A stretch of 64,000 nucleotides of DNA from Bryobacterales bacterium (GCA_028819575.1 JAPPLB010000069.1:24470-88469), one strand, 5' to 3'. Counted from the stretch's first letter, positions 1-10,036 are shown. Made by a program: numbers and translations. Notes: a model not told the origin generated them from the sequence alone.

Positions 1-894
1 GAAAGGTTTCCGCTCCTCGTAGGTTTGCTCGCCTAGACGATCGTTGATGCGCAAGGCGATCTGATAGCGTCCCGGCAACAGCGCCTTGTCGAGGTCGAGA
101 CGGAACGTGGCCGGCAGCCAGCGGCGGGGATAGAATGGCGCGCCCTGCTCGTCTTGCGGCCGAAAGTCGAACAGCACCTTGCCCTCGTTGTCCAAGAACT
201 GCAACGTGGCGTGAACATCGAAGGAGTTTGTTTCCGTCAGCCGATAGCCCGTGATGAAGAACTCGCCCCAGATCGTGTCTCCCGGACCAAAAAGGGCTTG
301 CTCGTAGGGTGCGCCTCCTTCTGTCCTTGTCAGTACGAACCGGCGAATGGTCAATTCTCTTCCAGGCGCGACGCTCTCGCCTCGCACACGAATAGCCACC
401 TTGCGCTCGACCGTTGCTGGTTTCAGTTCATCGGTTACTCGGACGGTAACGGTGTAGAGTCCTTCCTCTGCGTGGTCCGGAATCGCCGGCGAATGCCGAA
501 TGATCGGCCGCCAATTCTTGTCCTGCGGAGCGAGTTCGGTGTCGACACTTCCTGTCTCGGCCATCACAAAGCGGTCCCCGGAAGGCCCGAATGAATCGAT
601 GCGCCAAGTGATCCACACCCGGTCGAATTCGCCGCGGCTGTAGCCGTCCACCAGGAATCGCAGATGCACCGTCTCTCCCGGAAAGAAATCACTGTCAAGA
701 GGGATTGGGTAGCCGTTCTCACTATCGAGGATGTCAGCCTGAGTGATGGAGAAGGGCTTGGGAGGCTTCTTGTTGCGCTGTCGGCGCTGAGCTTCCGCCG
801 GATTCGTATACACCGAACCAGCCAGCATCACGGCCAGCGTCATCAGCGCCGCCAAGCTACGCCTGAACGACCATTCCCGCTGGAGCAGTCTCAT
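1..894 (-). CDS. secreted hypothetical protein, C-terminus truncated by window edge
   Basis: Open frame from ATG at 894 to position 1 without stop (MRLLQREWSFRRSLAALMTLAVMLAGSVYTNPAEAQRR...), signal-peptide-like N-terminus; not in ORF track because it runs off the window. Confidence 0.75.
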   Translation of the reverse strand, partial: MRLLQREWSFRRSLAALMTLAVMLAGSVYTNPAEAQRRQRNKKPPKPFSITQADILDSENGYPIPLDSDFFPGETVHLRFLVDGYSRGEFDRVWITWRIDSFGPSGDRFVMAETGSVDTELAPQDKNWRPIIRHSPAIPDHAEEGLYTVTVRVTDELKPATVERKVAIRVRGESVAPGRELTIRRFVLTRTEGGAPYEQALFGPGDTIWGEFFITGYRLTETNSFDVHATLQFLDNEGKVLFDFRPQDEQGAPFYPRRWLPATFRLDLDKALLPGRYQIALRINDRLGEQTYEERKPF

Positions 895-2134
895 ACCGTG
901 ATCTTCGTTCTTCCGAGCGCTGTACGTTCACCTTGCCCGCGCGATACTCGTATACCTCTTTACGCCTCGCATCGAATGCACGTTTCACCAAGGTCGGAAT
1001 ATCGAGTGCGGACTCCGCTGCATCAAGTTCTCCGACTGTCGAGAAGATACGAGGGCTCTTTGGAAGATAGAGAGGGCAGCAATCTGTGAACGGCTCACTC
1101 GAGATTTCGTAGGTCCCGATTCTACGTGCAGTATCGAGGATTTCCTGTTTATCATCGCCAGCGAGCGGGCGGTATACAGGCATCGTCGCGACCCCTCCGA
1201 CGGCCTCCATGTTCTGCAGAGTTTGGGAAGCGACTTGCGCGATGCTGTCGCCGGTAACAGTACCGTGTGAACGGGTGTGGCGGGCGATGCGCTCGGCGAT
1301 GCGCAGCATGAGCCGACGATAGAGCAGAATCCGCAAGGACTGAGGCGCCAACGCCACGACCTGCTGCTGCACTTCGGTGAAGGGTACCAGGAAGAGCTGT
1401 GATCTCCCCTGGTAAGGTGTCAGAACTCGGACCAACTTTTGAGCGATCGGTGGGCTGTCTTCGCCCGGTTGCTCCGGGTTGCCGTAAAAATGGACAAAAC
1501 AAAGGCGTACGCCGCGGCGCATGATCTTGTAAGCGGCCACGGTCGAGTCGAACCCCCCGGACAGCAGACATACCAGCTTGCCTGCAGTGCCGGTCGGCAA
1601 CCCGCCCAGGCCGGGAATCTTTTCGGTGTAGACCAATGCGCGTTGATTCAAGATTTCCACATGGCAGGTGCTGTCGGGATGGTCGAGGTCGACCTTGACG
1701 GATTGGCCGGCCTCACGCGCTTTTTCCTCGATACGGCGTCCGAGTTGGTGATGGATATCGGCCGCCCGGAACGGAATATCCTTCCGCGAACGTTTGGCGC
1801 GGACGGCAAAAGTGTGGAACGAAGCCTTGAGCATGAGTTCCGCGCCGCGTTCGACAATCTGGTCGAGTTGGGGCGGGAACTCCTGAGCAATTGCCAGGTA
1901 GGCAATACCGGGGACCTTCTTCAGCCGTTGAACAGCCTCGTGGGTAATCGTTTGCGGGTTCTCATCGCCGCTGGTGTCAAGCCAAGCTAGTATGCGGTTC
2001 TCTTCATGACGGACGGTCCGGACCGGAAGCCCATCCAAAGAATATTCAACAGCTTCTTTTAGTTTTGAAATGAAAAACTTGCGGTTGTATCCTTTGAGCC
2101 AGATCTCATGGTAGTGGAGAATCAGGACCGCCAT
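857..2134 (-). CDS. thiI: tRNA 4-thiouridine synthase ThiI
   Basis: 425 aa; THUMP-like N-terminus and PP-loop LLSGGFDSTVAAYKIMRRG; ThiI-typical length without rhodanese extension. Confidence 0.93.
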   Translation of the reverse strand: MAVLILHYHEIWLKGYNRKFFISKLKEAVEYSLDGLPVRTVRHEENRILAWLDTSGDENPQTITHEAVQRLKKVPGIAYLAIAQEFPPQLDQIVERGAELMLKASFHTFAVRAKRSRKDIPFRAADIHHQLGRRIEEKAREAGQSVKVDLDHPDSTCHVEILNQRALVYTEKIPGLGGLPTGTAGKLVCLLSGGFDSTVAAYKIMRRGVRLCFVHFYGNPEQPGEDSPPIAQKLVRVLTPYQGRSQLFLVPFTEVQQQVVALAPQSLRILLYRRLMLRIAERIARHTRSHGTVTGDSIAQVASQTLQNMEAVGGVATMPVYRPLAGDDKQEILDTARRIGTYEISSEPFTDCCPLYLPKSPRIFSTVGELDAAESALDIPTLVKRAFDARRKEVYEYRAGKVNVQRSEERRSRYETAPAGMVVQA

Positions 2135-2288
2135 AGAGAAAGATCCGGTTCGGTAGAGGTCGGCAACTCATTATAACGACGGATCATAGATGCGTTTCCG
2201 TGCGTTGTCGGCTGTTGGAGAACGTCGGAGTGCGGTGCCGCTCACGTCTCGTGCGTTAGGATAGGGGTGAGGCGAGTCAGCGTTCACC

Positions 2289-2570
2289 ATGGAACAAAAC
2301 GATTTCATGCAGGGTTCCGCTTCTACGGGGCTGGCGGTTCTGGATCAGTTGGAGAACAGGTTGCAGGACGCAATCGAGCAATTCCGGGGCTCCCGTCAGC
2401 GACAGATGGTTGCTGAACAAGACGCAGCCAAAGCCAAGAATCAGTTGGCCCAAAAGGAAGAGGAGATCCAGCGTCTGGCCCGAGAAGTAAAGGAATTATG
2501 CTCCGAGCGCGATCAGGTACGACAGCGCGTCGAAACTTTGCTTGGCCAAGTCGAGGCTCTAGGAGCTTAG
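2289..2570 (+). CDS. small coiled-coil protein (ZapB-like) upstream of zapA
   Basis: 93 aa, predicted coiled coil (QLAQKEEEIQRLAREVKELCSERDQVRQRVETLLGQ), adjacent to zapA. Confidence 0.7.
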   Translation: MEQNDFMQGSASTGLAVLDQLENRLQDAIEQFRGSRQRQMVAEQDAAKAKNQLAQKEEEIQRLAREVKELCSERDQVRQRVETLLGQVEALGA

Positions 2571-2621
2571 TACTGAAATCCGTCGACATGCTCGCAATGC
2601 CTTTTTGAGTGCAGGAGTCGT

Positions 2622-2930
2622 ATGAGTGCCAGTAGCACTACCGAAGTCAGCATCTTCGGTCAGACCTATTACATTCAGGCTGGCGGAGACGAAGATCAAG
2701 CCCGCCAAGCGGCCAATCTCGTGGACGAGAAGATGAATCTGATCGCCTCTCAAGTCCGTACCTCCGATCGCTTCCGCGTGGCAGTCCTCGCGGCTCTGCA
2801 CTTGGCGGATGAATATCTCACTGCCCGGCATCACTTGGTGGGCCTCGAACAAGGGGTTGCGGCGAAGAGTGAGAGGCTCGCGGCGCTCTTGGACGAGGTC
2901 GACAAGGCTGACGAGACAGCGTCCGGTTAA
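2622..2930 (+). CDS. zapA: cell division protein ZapA
   Basis: 102 aa; EVSIFGQTYYIQAGGDEDQARQAANLVDEKMNLIA...RVAVLAALHLADEYL is ZapA-like. Confidence 0.85.
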   Translation: MSASSTTEVSIFGQTYYIQAGGDEDQARQAANLVDEKMNLIASQVRTSDRFRVAVLAALHLADEYLTARHHLVGLEQGVAAKSERLAALLDEVDKADETASG

Positions 2931-3023
2931 CCTGCTCCGGCGAGGCGGCGTATCCGGCATTGTGCTCGCCGGATATGGCTCAAAGCGGCCTTCCGGTAGC
3001 CATCGGATTGCTCCTTATGCATC

Positions 3024-3800
3024 ATGAAAATCCTCTTTATCGGAGATATCGTGGGCAAGCCCGGGCGCCGTGTCGTAAAGGAGCGCACTGCCGACCTCGC
3101 TCAGCGGGAAGACATCGACCTCGTCATCGCCAACTGTGAAAACAGCGCTGCGGGCTTCGGCGTCACGCCTCCGTTGGCTGACGAATTGCTCCACGCCGGC
3201 ATCGATGTCCTCACGAGCGGCAATCACATTTGGGACAAGCGCGAGATTATCAGCTATCTCGATTCTGAGCCGCGCATTCTGCGTCCTGCTAACTACCCCG
3301 CGGGAGCGGCAGGCCACGGCATCTATGTCGGCACAACGGCTCGAGGGGACCGCTACGCCGTTCTGAATCTGCAAGGAAGAGTTTACTTGCCTTACATCGA
3401 ATGCCCGTTTCGCAAAGCCGACGCTCTGTTGCAGTCGATTGAACCGGAAGTGAAAGTCCGCGTCGTCGATTTTCATGCCGAGGTCACCAGCGAGAAGATC
3501 GCCTTCGGCTGGTACCTCGACGGACTTGTTTCGGCGGTGATCGGAACTCATACGCATGTGCCCACGGCTGACGAGCGTGTCCTGCCGCAAGGCACGGCGT
3601 ACTTGACGGACGTCGGAATGACGGGTCCGTACAACTCCGTCATCGGCATGGAAAAGGAAGCCTCAATTGCCCGCTTCCTCAGTGCGCTCCCTGGACGTTT
3701 CGAACCGGCGCGCGGCGACGTTCGTTTTTCCTCTGCCATCATTGACGTGGACGAAACCACTGGCACGGCACGGTCGATCGAAAGAAGAGTTCTGAGATAG
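3024..3800 (+). CDS. ymdB: YmdB-family metallophosphoesterase (TIGR00282)
   Basis: 258 aa; MKILFIGDIVGKPGRRVV, NCENSAAGFGVT, SGNHIWDKREI, GTHTHVPTADERVLPQGTAYLTDVGMTG. Confidence 0.93.
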   Translation: MKILFIGDIVGKPGRRVVKERTADLAQREDIDLVIANCENSAAGFGVTPPLADELLHAGIDVLTSGNHIWDKREIISYLDSEPRILRPANYPAGAAGHGIYVGTTARGDRYAVLNLQGRVYLPYIECPFRKADALLQSIEPEVKVRVVDFHAEVTSEKIAFGWYLDGLVSAVIGTHTHVPTADERVLPQGTAYLTDVGMTGPYNSVIGMEKEASIARFLSALPGRFEPARGDVRFSSAIIDVDETTGTARSIERRVLR

Positions 3801-3822
3801 GGTCGACCGGAACTCAGCCATA

Positions 3823-4299
3823 TCAATCCAGCCATGCGGCAGAACCGCGTGCCACGATGTCCGCATCCTTCTCCGCTAATCCCACCACTCCCATCACCCA
3901 ACGCCCCTTCTGTAACACGAGCACGTCGTCGTTCCCGTCCTTGCCGAAGTATCCACCCATGTGGGCCAAGTATTTCGGTTCTGTCATCGCTGCCCGGTAG
4001 TCATTCAGCAGCAATGCCGCTGTCGTGGCGGAATCCGCTTCTACGAGAAACTGTCGCCACTTCTTGCCGTTGCGCTCATAAAAGGCCAGGTTGCCCCCGG
4101 GCAGGAACTCTTTCCCCAGTATCTGATCGTCGATGACTTCGACGCGGATGCGATCTTGCGAGGGGAAACGCCGTGTCTCATCTCGCGGCTTCTGAACGGG
4201 AGGCGACGCGTTATCCGTCTTTGGTTCCGTTGGCGCGTCGCTTGGGATGTCGCAGGCCGCAAAAAAGACAAGCAACGCCGCTAGGGCCGGCTCCCGCAT
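3823..4299 (-). CDS. hypothetical lipoprotein
   Basis: 158 aa; lipobox-like LLVFFAAC near N-terminus. Confidence 0.6.
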   Translation of the reverse strand: MREPALAALLVFFAACDIPSDAPTEPKTDNASPPVQKPRDETRRFPSQDRIRVEVIDDQILGKEFLPGGNLAFYERNGKKWRQFLVEADSATTAALLLNDYRAAMTEPKYLAHMGGYFGKDGNDDVLVLQKGRWVMGVVGLAEKDADIVARGSAAWLD

Positions 4300-4748
4300 G
4301 GTTCTTCCTCCGCATGCTCTACAAGTTCGACCGATGTTCCGATGGAAACAATTCCGCCTTCGACAACCTTCCCATGGACACCCCCTCGGAAGTCCGGCGA
4401 AAGCGCTTCCTGCAAACCCTCCGCTGCGGCGTCCATCAATCGGCAGGGCCGCGTCTCGCCTATCACGTGGATCATCACGTCGCCCACACGCAGCTGACCT
4501 CCGATGGACTTTGAGAGAGAAAGTCCTTCTACGACCACGTTCGCCCGCCGCGTTCCGCCGCTCAGTGTATGCCCAAGATCATGGCAGGCAGCGCGCCACT
4601 TCTCCTCTTCGATAAGGGTCACTTGGCGGTTTCCGCCTCCGGCATGGTCGCCTTTCAGCCCCTTACCTACAATGGCTTCCGCCGATTCGACCGAGCGAAC
4701 CGGGGTACGTGCTGAAGGTCTCAGATAGATTCCAATAACTCTCCCCAT
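4281..4748 (-). CDS. MOSC domain-containing protein
   Basis: Start chosen at MGRVIGIYLRP within the longer ORF; GLKGDHAGGGNRQVTLIEEEKW and GETRPC motifs typical of MOSC. Confidence 0.82.
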   Translation of the reverse strand: MGRVIGIYLRPSARTPVRSVESAEAIVGKGLKGDHAGGGNRQVTLIEEEKWRAACHDLGHTLSGGTRRANVVVEGLSLSKSIGGQLRVGDVMIHVIGETRPCRLMDAAAEGLQEALSPDFRGGVHGKVVEGGIVSIGTSVELVEHAEEEPCGSRP

Positions 4749-4821
4749 CGTTTTTGCATCCTCAAGAACTCTATGCTGATCGTAACTCCGATGCTGCCTC
4801 GATGATCGGGACCATTCCACG

Positions 4822-4989
4822 CTATTCCCCGACGCAGTGCAACATGTGCTGCCAGAACTCTTCACCCTCGATCGACTGCTCGGTTTTGCCGAAACCACCC
4901 TCCTCATAGCGGGTAACGGCGACCATCTCGAGCTTCGCGCCGCAATCACAAATGATGACGTGTTTGAAACGCTTTTCCTGCAGTGCCAA
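4822..4989 (-). CDS. 55-aa small protein with CDC motif
   Basis: TTG start preceded by AGGAGG; LALQEKRFKHVIICDCGAKLEMVAVTRYEEGGFGKTEQSIEGEEFWQHMLHCVGE; below ORF-track size cut-off. Confidence 0.5.
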   Translation of the reverse strand: MALQEKRFKHVIICDCGAKLEMVAVTRYEEGGFGKTEQSIEGEEFWQHMLHCVGE

Positions 4990-5162
4990 AATTCTGTTCC
5001 CTCCTGTTGGTTGCCGTAGTCGAGTTGAACCTCAGCTCACAGTACCGTGCACTTCTAAGGTGACTTTCGCTTCATTTCCTGCGACTGTGACATCAGCAAC
5101 TTACTGACGCTTTCCAATGAAAAAAGCTGGCTGCTGACAGAGCACACCTCAACTTCGCACCT

Positions 5163-6098
5163 CTACGGGTGCAGCGCGGCGACACCATCTTGCAACTTGT
5201 GGAGAGCCGTCACCTCTTCTTGCGAAAGCGCCCGGTCGAACAGTGCCGCCTCATCGAAAAGACCCACGTAATTCATCCCAATGCGAAATGCCGCCTTCTG
5301 CATATCCCACGTGAAAACCTCCTCAATACCTTCGGATGCGCCTTGCAACTGTCCGTCGAGATACAGCTTCGCGACGCCCGCTCCCGTTCCAAGGTCGGAA
5401 TAGGTGGCCACCACTTGTGTCCACTTGCCTCGCTGGAAGGGATGCTGCGAGACCACGACCAAACGGTTCAGGAAATCGGGGTTGTCGTTCGGTTGGAGTT
5501 CTTCGGGATTCCACGCCTTCAGATCGCCAAAAACCCCTAGCCGGAAGTGCCGTGGCGTGTCGTCTCTTGTAAAGTCCACCCACACCGCGCTGTCATTGTA
5601 GGCCGAATCGGTAATCTGAATCGGATCGCAGTAGCCCGGTTCCAGATCCTCGTCGGGATTCAGGTTAAGCCAGAACGAAACCGATCCGGTCCAGTTCCCT
5701 TCGTTAAAGCTCACGTTGTCTTCAGCGCGATAGAAGATTGCGTGAACATTCTTTTTGTTGAACTGGAGCGCATAACCGAAACGGCCGCCTTCGACTATCT
5801 CCAGATCCGGATTGCCGATTCCCGGCAACGCTTTGTCTTGCTCGTCATAGCTCGGCGCGGTGTAGATGCGCCGGTCTCCCTTGGCGAAAGCCGCGTCCGG
5901 CCCATCGTCGAACGACGCGTGGAACGTGAGGGCCTGCTTCAATGCGTCGACAGCCGAAGAAGCTGTCATTGAGGATTCTGCATCGCTTTCAGCTTCCTGT
6001 GTCGGCGAACAACCGATCAAGGCCAGAAAGGCAGCCACTGCCGGAATTGCGAACCTTTTCCATCCCATGCTCCGCCTCCTCAAGCGCAATAAACGCAA
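5163..6098 (-). CDS. LamG/concanavalin A-like fold lipoprotein
   Basis: 311 aa; lipobox FLALIGC; LamG-like C-terminal region (GKWTQVVATYSDLGTGAGVAKLYLDGQLQG...IGMNYVGLFDEAALFDRALSQEEV). Confidence 0.8.
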   Translation of the reverse strand: MRLLRLRRRSMGWKRFAIPAVAAFLALIGCSPTQEAESDAESSMTASSAVDALKQALTFHASFDDGPDAAFAKGDRRIYTAPSYDEQDKALPGIGNPDLEIVEGGRFGYALQFNKKNVHAIFYRAEDNVSFNEGNWTGSVSFWLNLNPDEDLEPGYCDPIQITDSAYNDSAVWVDFTRDDTPRHFRLGVFGDLKAWNPEELQPNDNPDFLNRLVVVSQHPFQRGKWTQVVATYSDLGTGAGVAKLYLDGQLQGASEGIEEVFTWDMQKAAFRIGMNYVGLFDEAALFDRALSQEEVTALHKLQDGVAALHP

Positions 6099-6284
6099 AG
6101 CAACCGATCAGTGTAACGCGGTCGTCACGAAGTCGGAGATGCCCGAATACGGAACTGTCTCATTCAAAGCGGTCCGTAAGCAGGCACTACGCCAGCAGAG
6201 TTGCGAACGGACGCTTGGGATCACGTCATGGAGTGTCAACAGTCCCAGTAGTTCCGTCCGACATCACCCTTGACAATGTGCGGG

Positions 6285-8765
6285 CTAGAGCTCGAACGCC
6301 AGGCCAACAGTGCCCCAAATCCCTGCTGAACGGAACCCGTTCTCGAAATACTCCCGGTCAAATACGTTTTCGATCTTGCCGAAGACTCTCAAACTCCGTC
6401 GGTCCGCAAGCGGCCACTTGTAACTTGCCGTCACATCCGCTTTCATGGGCCCATCGAAGAGAAAAGCCCGTGTGCCGAAAGACGTAAAGAACGGAGCAGG
6501 GAACTCCGATGCCGCAAAAAAGTCGAACGCGACATCAACCCTCTGGCCGAACCTTTGCAGAAAGTTCAACGTGAACATGTGGTCGGAGACGAGGAACCTC
6601 TTGAAGAAATCCCCCGTCGCCACCGAAGAAGTCGCCTCGTCGGCGTTCGTGTAGGTGTAGGAAGCTCGCAAGTCGGTTCCGCTGGACGGAGCGGCCGCCA
6701 GACTTACTTCAACTCCCCTCGTGAGGCCACCGCCCGAATTTCGGTATCCGCCGAAGCGTCCGAACGGATCGGTTACCGGGTTGATGCCGCCCGCGAAGTC
6801 GAAGATGATAACCTCTTGCAGCCGTGTGTAGAAGTATGTGGCACTCAAGCGGGCCCGGTTTCCGGCGAGCCATTGATCCAGCCCCGCATCAAACGCCACG
6901 GTCCGTTCCGGGCTGAGGCGCGGGTCGCCGAAGGGACTGAAGGAACCGAAAAAAAATGACGACCCGAACCGTTGAAACAATGACGGAGCTTTGAAGGCGT
7001 TGCCTGCATGAGCACGCACCTTGGTCCCCGACTCCGAGAAGTGATAGGAAACCGACATGTCTCCGGTGTAGGCAGCCTTAGGCGCGTTCAGTGAGAATCC
7101 GGCAAACGGTGATGAGCCTCCCGAGAATTCTGGCTCCGACACACTGAAAGTCTGAATACGCCCACCGAGAGAGAATTGCAATCGGCTGTCGAGCCAGCGG
7201 AATTGGTCCTGGGCAAAAACGGATTGGTGCCTCTGCTCACTGCTGATGCTCGTCTTCACTCGCAAAGACGGATCGGGGTTTTCGTCGGACGACGGCGAAT
7301 TGTAAAGTTCCCGCTCGAACTCATACCCGAAAGAAAAGAGTTGGTTCCGGCCCTGTTCCCAGTCGGCCCGTACTTGCAGCGTATCGATGTTCGCATTGAA
7401 GGAACTTGAATTGTTGAACATCGGTTCGAACCGGATACCTCCCGGTCCATCTCTGTAGTTGCGGTTCGTCTCAAGCCCCTGATAGCCGATGCGGAACGAA
7501 CATCGAGTACCGAGTTGCTGCATGTACTGCACGGCTCCGACAAAGAAAGATGAAGAATGTCTGCTGTCTGGATCGTTCAAGTCAGGAACGAACCTAGAGC
7601 TGCCGATCTGGAATGGTTGTCCTCTTTCGAGAAGGCGTTGCTGATCGACCGGCAAGGGTATAGCTCGGGCCAATCCGTTTGCCGGCAGGTTCGCTTGTGC
7701 TTCAAGGGGTATGAATCCACTGTCGTTCAACTGCAGGAATCCGTCCGATGCCATAATGCGGCCGCTCAGGCTGGCCGACGGGTTCAGCGTGTATTGCACG
7801 GCTCCGTGTATGCCGGAGTTACGGTGCGCATCTTGGCCGTCAATCCCGTTGGTCACGTTCAGATGGGTAAGACCAGCACTGAAGTTCAGCCTGTCTTCGA
7901 GCGCTCCTCCAGCAAATCGCGCCAAGCCTCGCGTCATTCCAAGCCCGCCGCCTTCACCCAGGATCTCCCCGTGAAGCCGTCCGCCGCCGTGGTCGGTGAC
8001 GACGTTAATCGCTCCACCAGTCGATCCGGAACCATACATCGTCGAGCCACTCCCACGGAGCACCTCTACTCGATTCGTGTTCACCACCATCAGGTCATCC
8101 AGCAATGGTGATGCCGATCCACCAATATCAGCGCCGTCGCGCAGTCGGAATCCATCAAGTAGCACCGCTGTATCTTCGGCCCGCATTCCCCGGATCTGAA
8201 TCGCCGTTTGGCCACCGGGACCCCGTTGTCGCCGTACGCGCAGTCCCGGGATCAGCCGCAGGCTCTCTGCCAGCGAGTACTCATTGCGCGCATCCATCTC
8301 TGCCCGACCTACCGAATCGAGTGCCTTGGACGTCTGCTCAACGGTCAGTGGCGTCGTTGAGGCGGTGATGATGACCTCTTCACGGAGTTGATCGAGCGGA
8401 AGGCTGATGTCGAGTGGTTCGGCATCGGAGCCTACAACGACTGAACGTGAAATCGCACGAAATGAGTCAGTCCCTGCCGCTTCGACGATGTACTCACCCG
8501 GTGCGATCGCGCCGAATCGATACCTGCCCTGCTCGTCTGTTGAGGTTGAGAGCTGAAAGCTCCCATCGCGGGCATAGATCGAAACCGTTGCTTGAGCAAT
8601 CGACGCTCCCGACGGATCGGTGACGGTCCCTTGAAGAGATCGAGCTTCTTGTGCCGAAACCGCTGACAGAGCTGTGAGCGAAAAGAAAACGCCTGTCGCG
8701 AAAAGAAAACGAATCCTACCCCGGAGGGATGTACCTCGCATCCCGCGGACGTCCTGCATGGCCAT
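6285..8765 (-). CDS. TonB-dependent receptor with N-terminal carboxypeptidase-regulatory-like domain; probable cobalamin receptor (BtuB-like)
   Basis: 826 aa; LQGTVTDPSGASIAQATVSI domain, plug (SLAESLRLIPGLRVRRQRGPGGQTAIQIRGM), beta-barrel C-terminus ending in aromatic-rich strand; preceded by cobalamin riboswitch. Confidence 0.9.
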   Translation of the reverse strand: MAMQDVRGMRGTSLRGRIRFLFATGVFFSLTALSAVSAQEARSLQGTVTDPSGASIAQATVSIYARDGSFQLSTSTDEQGRYRFGAIAPGEYIVEAAGTDSFRAISRSVVVGSDAEPLDISLPLDQLREEVIITASTTPLTVEQTSKALDSVGRAEMDARNEYSLAESLRLIPGLRVRRQRGPGGQTAIQIRGMRAEDTAVLLDGFRLRDGADIGGSASPLLDDLMVVNTNRVEVLRGSGSTMYGSGSTGGAINVVTDHGGGRLHGEILGEGGGLGMTRGLARFAGGALEDRLNFSAGLTHLNVTNGIDGQDAHRNSGIHGAVQYTLNPSASLSGRIMASDGFLQLNDSGFIPLEAQANLPANGLARAIPLPVDQQRLLERGQPFQIGSSRFVPDLNDPDSRHSSSFFVGAVQYMQQLGTRCSFRIGYQGLETNRNYRDGPGGIRFEPMFNNSSSFNANIDTLQVRADWEQGRNQLFSFGYEFERELYNSPSSDENPDPSLRVKTSISSEQRHQSVFAQDQFRWLDSRLQFSLGGRIQTFSVSEPEFSGGSSPFAGFSLNAPKAAYTGDMSVSYHFSESGTKVRAHAGNAFKAPSLFQRFGSSFFFGSFSPFGDPRLSPERTVAFDAGLDQWLAGNRARLSATYFYTRLQEVIIFDFAGGINPVTDPFGRFGGYRNSGGGLTRGVEVSLAAAPSSGTDLRASYTYTNADEATSSVATGDFFKRFLVSDHMFTLNFLQRFGQRVDVAFDFFAASEFPAPFFTSFGTRAFLFDGPMKADVTASYKWPLADRRSLRVFGKIENVFDREYFENGFRSAGIWGTVGLAFEL

Positions 8766-8862
8766 GGAAGATACCTTTCTCCGCGTAGAAGAAGGGTATC
8801 GGTGGTGTGAATGTTGTTCCTGAACCGATCATTCCGTCTCCTCGCGGAATCCGAATCATGAA

Positions 8863-9048
8863 TGCTTGCAGGTAGGTCTCCTGGCTCGTGGGTCTCGAAG
8901 GCTCAAAACCTTCTGTGCGTGCGCCGACCTTCCCCAGCCGTAACCGGCCAAGTGGTGATTTAGCGACCGCTTCCCACTTACAGTGGCGGGACCGCGCCGG
9001 ATTTCACACCGGACTTCCCTGTTACGCCCAAATGGGCACCTGCAAGCT
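8863..9048 (-). promoter_or_regulatory. cobalamin riboswitch
   Basis: On minus strand: terminal B12 box AGCCAGGAGACCTACC (revcomp of ggtaggtctcctggct, 8871-8886) plus CCGCCACTGTAAGTGGGAAGCGGTC core; 5' and 3' ends pair (AAGCTTGCAGGT / ACCTGCAAGCATT-like). Confidence 0.93.
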
Positions 9049-9406
9049 TGAAGCGCCGGAGTGGGGCAAACGAACGAGTGCCTCACCCAGACTTGTTTGA
9101 GGTTATCGGCCATGTTCGTGTGTGTCAAGTGCGAGCCTGGATGCGTTCTCCACCGTGACGGTTTTTGCAGAAAACCAAGCTTCCGGTCTTGACTCGCTCA
9201 CTGAGTTGACTCTCCACCAAAGGAATCTCATCCCGGCGACACCAGTGTGGCTTTCCCCTCCACAGAAAGCCGACAATCCGACCGTTTGCCGAATTATCAG
9301 CTAGTCCAAATCCGCCAAGTTCGACATGAGCAGTAGCAGAACTCAGAGCGACTCCAATACGCTTGAGGTACCTTGAGTCGACAGGTTCAGGATGTAAAAT
9401 TTTTCG

Positions 9407-9777
9407 AGTCCGCCGGACGATAAGCCGGTTTCTGTGCCTTGGTGGACCAAGGCGGCAGCCATTCAACTAGGTCCGGCATTACTGCCGGACTCATGCAACC
9501 TACCCGGGACTCGAACGCGACGGGACGCCGCTTGTCCCCTATTTGGTCTTGCTCCTCGTGGGGTTTACCCTGCCACCCGAATCGCTCCGGGCGCGGTGCG
9601 CTCTTACCGCACCATTTCACCCTTACCCGGCCGAAGCCCGGCGGTATGTTTCTGTGGCACTTTCCGTGAACCGCCTTTGAAAACGGTCCCCCGGCCGTTA
9701 GCCGGCACGATTCCCTATGGAGACCGGACTTTCCTCCCCGCCGAAGACGACGCGGCGGCTGCCTGTCCGGCGGACCC
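9407..9777 (-). ncRNA. rnpB: RNase P RNA (bacterial type A)
   Basis: Minus strand has GAGGAAAGTCCGGTCTCCATAGGG near 5' end and AGAAACCGGCTTATCGTCCGGCGGA at 3' end; P1 pairing TCCGCCGGAC / GTCCGGCGGA. Confidence 0.94.
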
Positions 9778-9796
9778 ACCGTGATTCTATCACTAG

Positions 9797-9834
9797 CCTG
9801 CATGTCCACCACGCGGCGTGGTGAGACATGCAGG
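9797..9834. repeat. near-perfect 38-nt palindrome / hairpin
   Basis: cctgcatgtccaccacgc-g-gcgtggtg-a-gacatgcagg; arms complementary except a single-nt bulge. Confidence 0.7.
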
Positions 9835-10036
9835 TCAGTACTTCCCGGAGTCCGCCGGATTTGAGCACAGGGACTGAGTGAATGGGAGACAGGGACAGCA
9901 AGGTGGGTGGAGACCGGCAAGCCAAGCTGACGGATCGAAACGGGTGTGACTGCGAAGCTTGTGCCTGTGTGCCACCATGAAAGAACACCCTCCTGGCGTC
10001 ACTCGCCTTCCCGTTTCTCGTTCGACAAGTTCTTGC

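Noticed and set aside
2931-3023. Possible 6S RNA downstream of zapA
   Set aside because: The gap is only ~93 nt, shorter than a 6S RNA, and no diagnostic central-bulge structure was seen.
8856-9128. ORFs 8856-9128 (-) and 8888-9100 (+)
   Set aside because: Lie inside the cobalamin riboswitch.
9125-9466. 113-aa minus ORF and ORF 9387-9920
   Set aside because: Overlap rnpB; composition and lack of motif indicate chance frames over the structured RNA.
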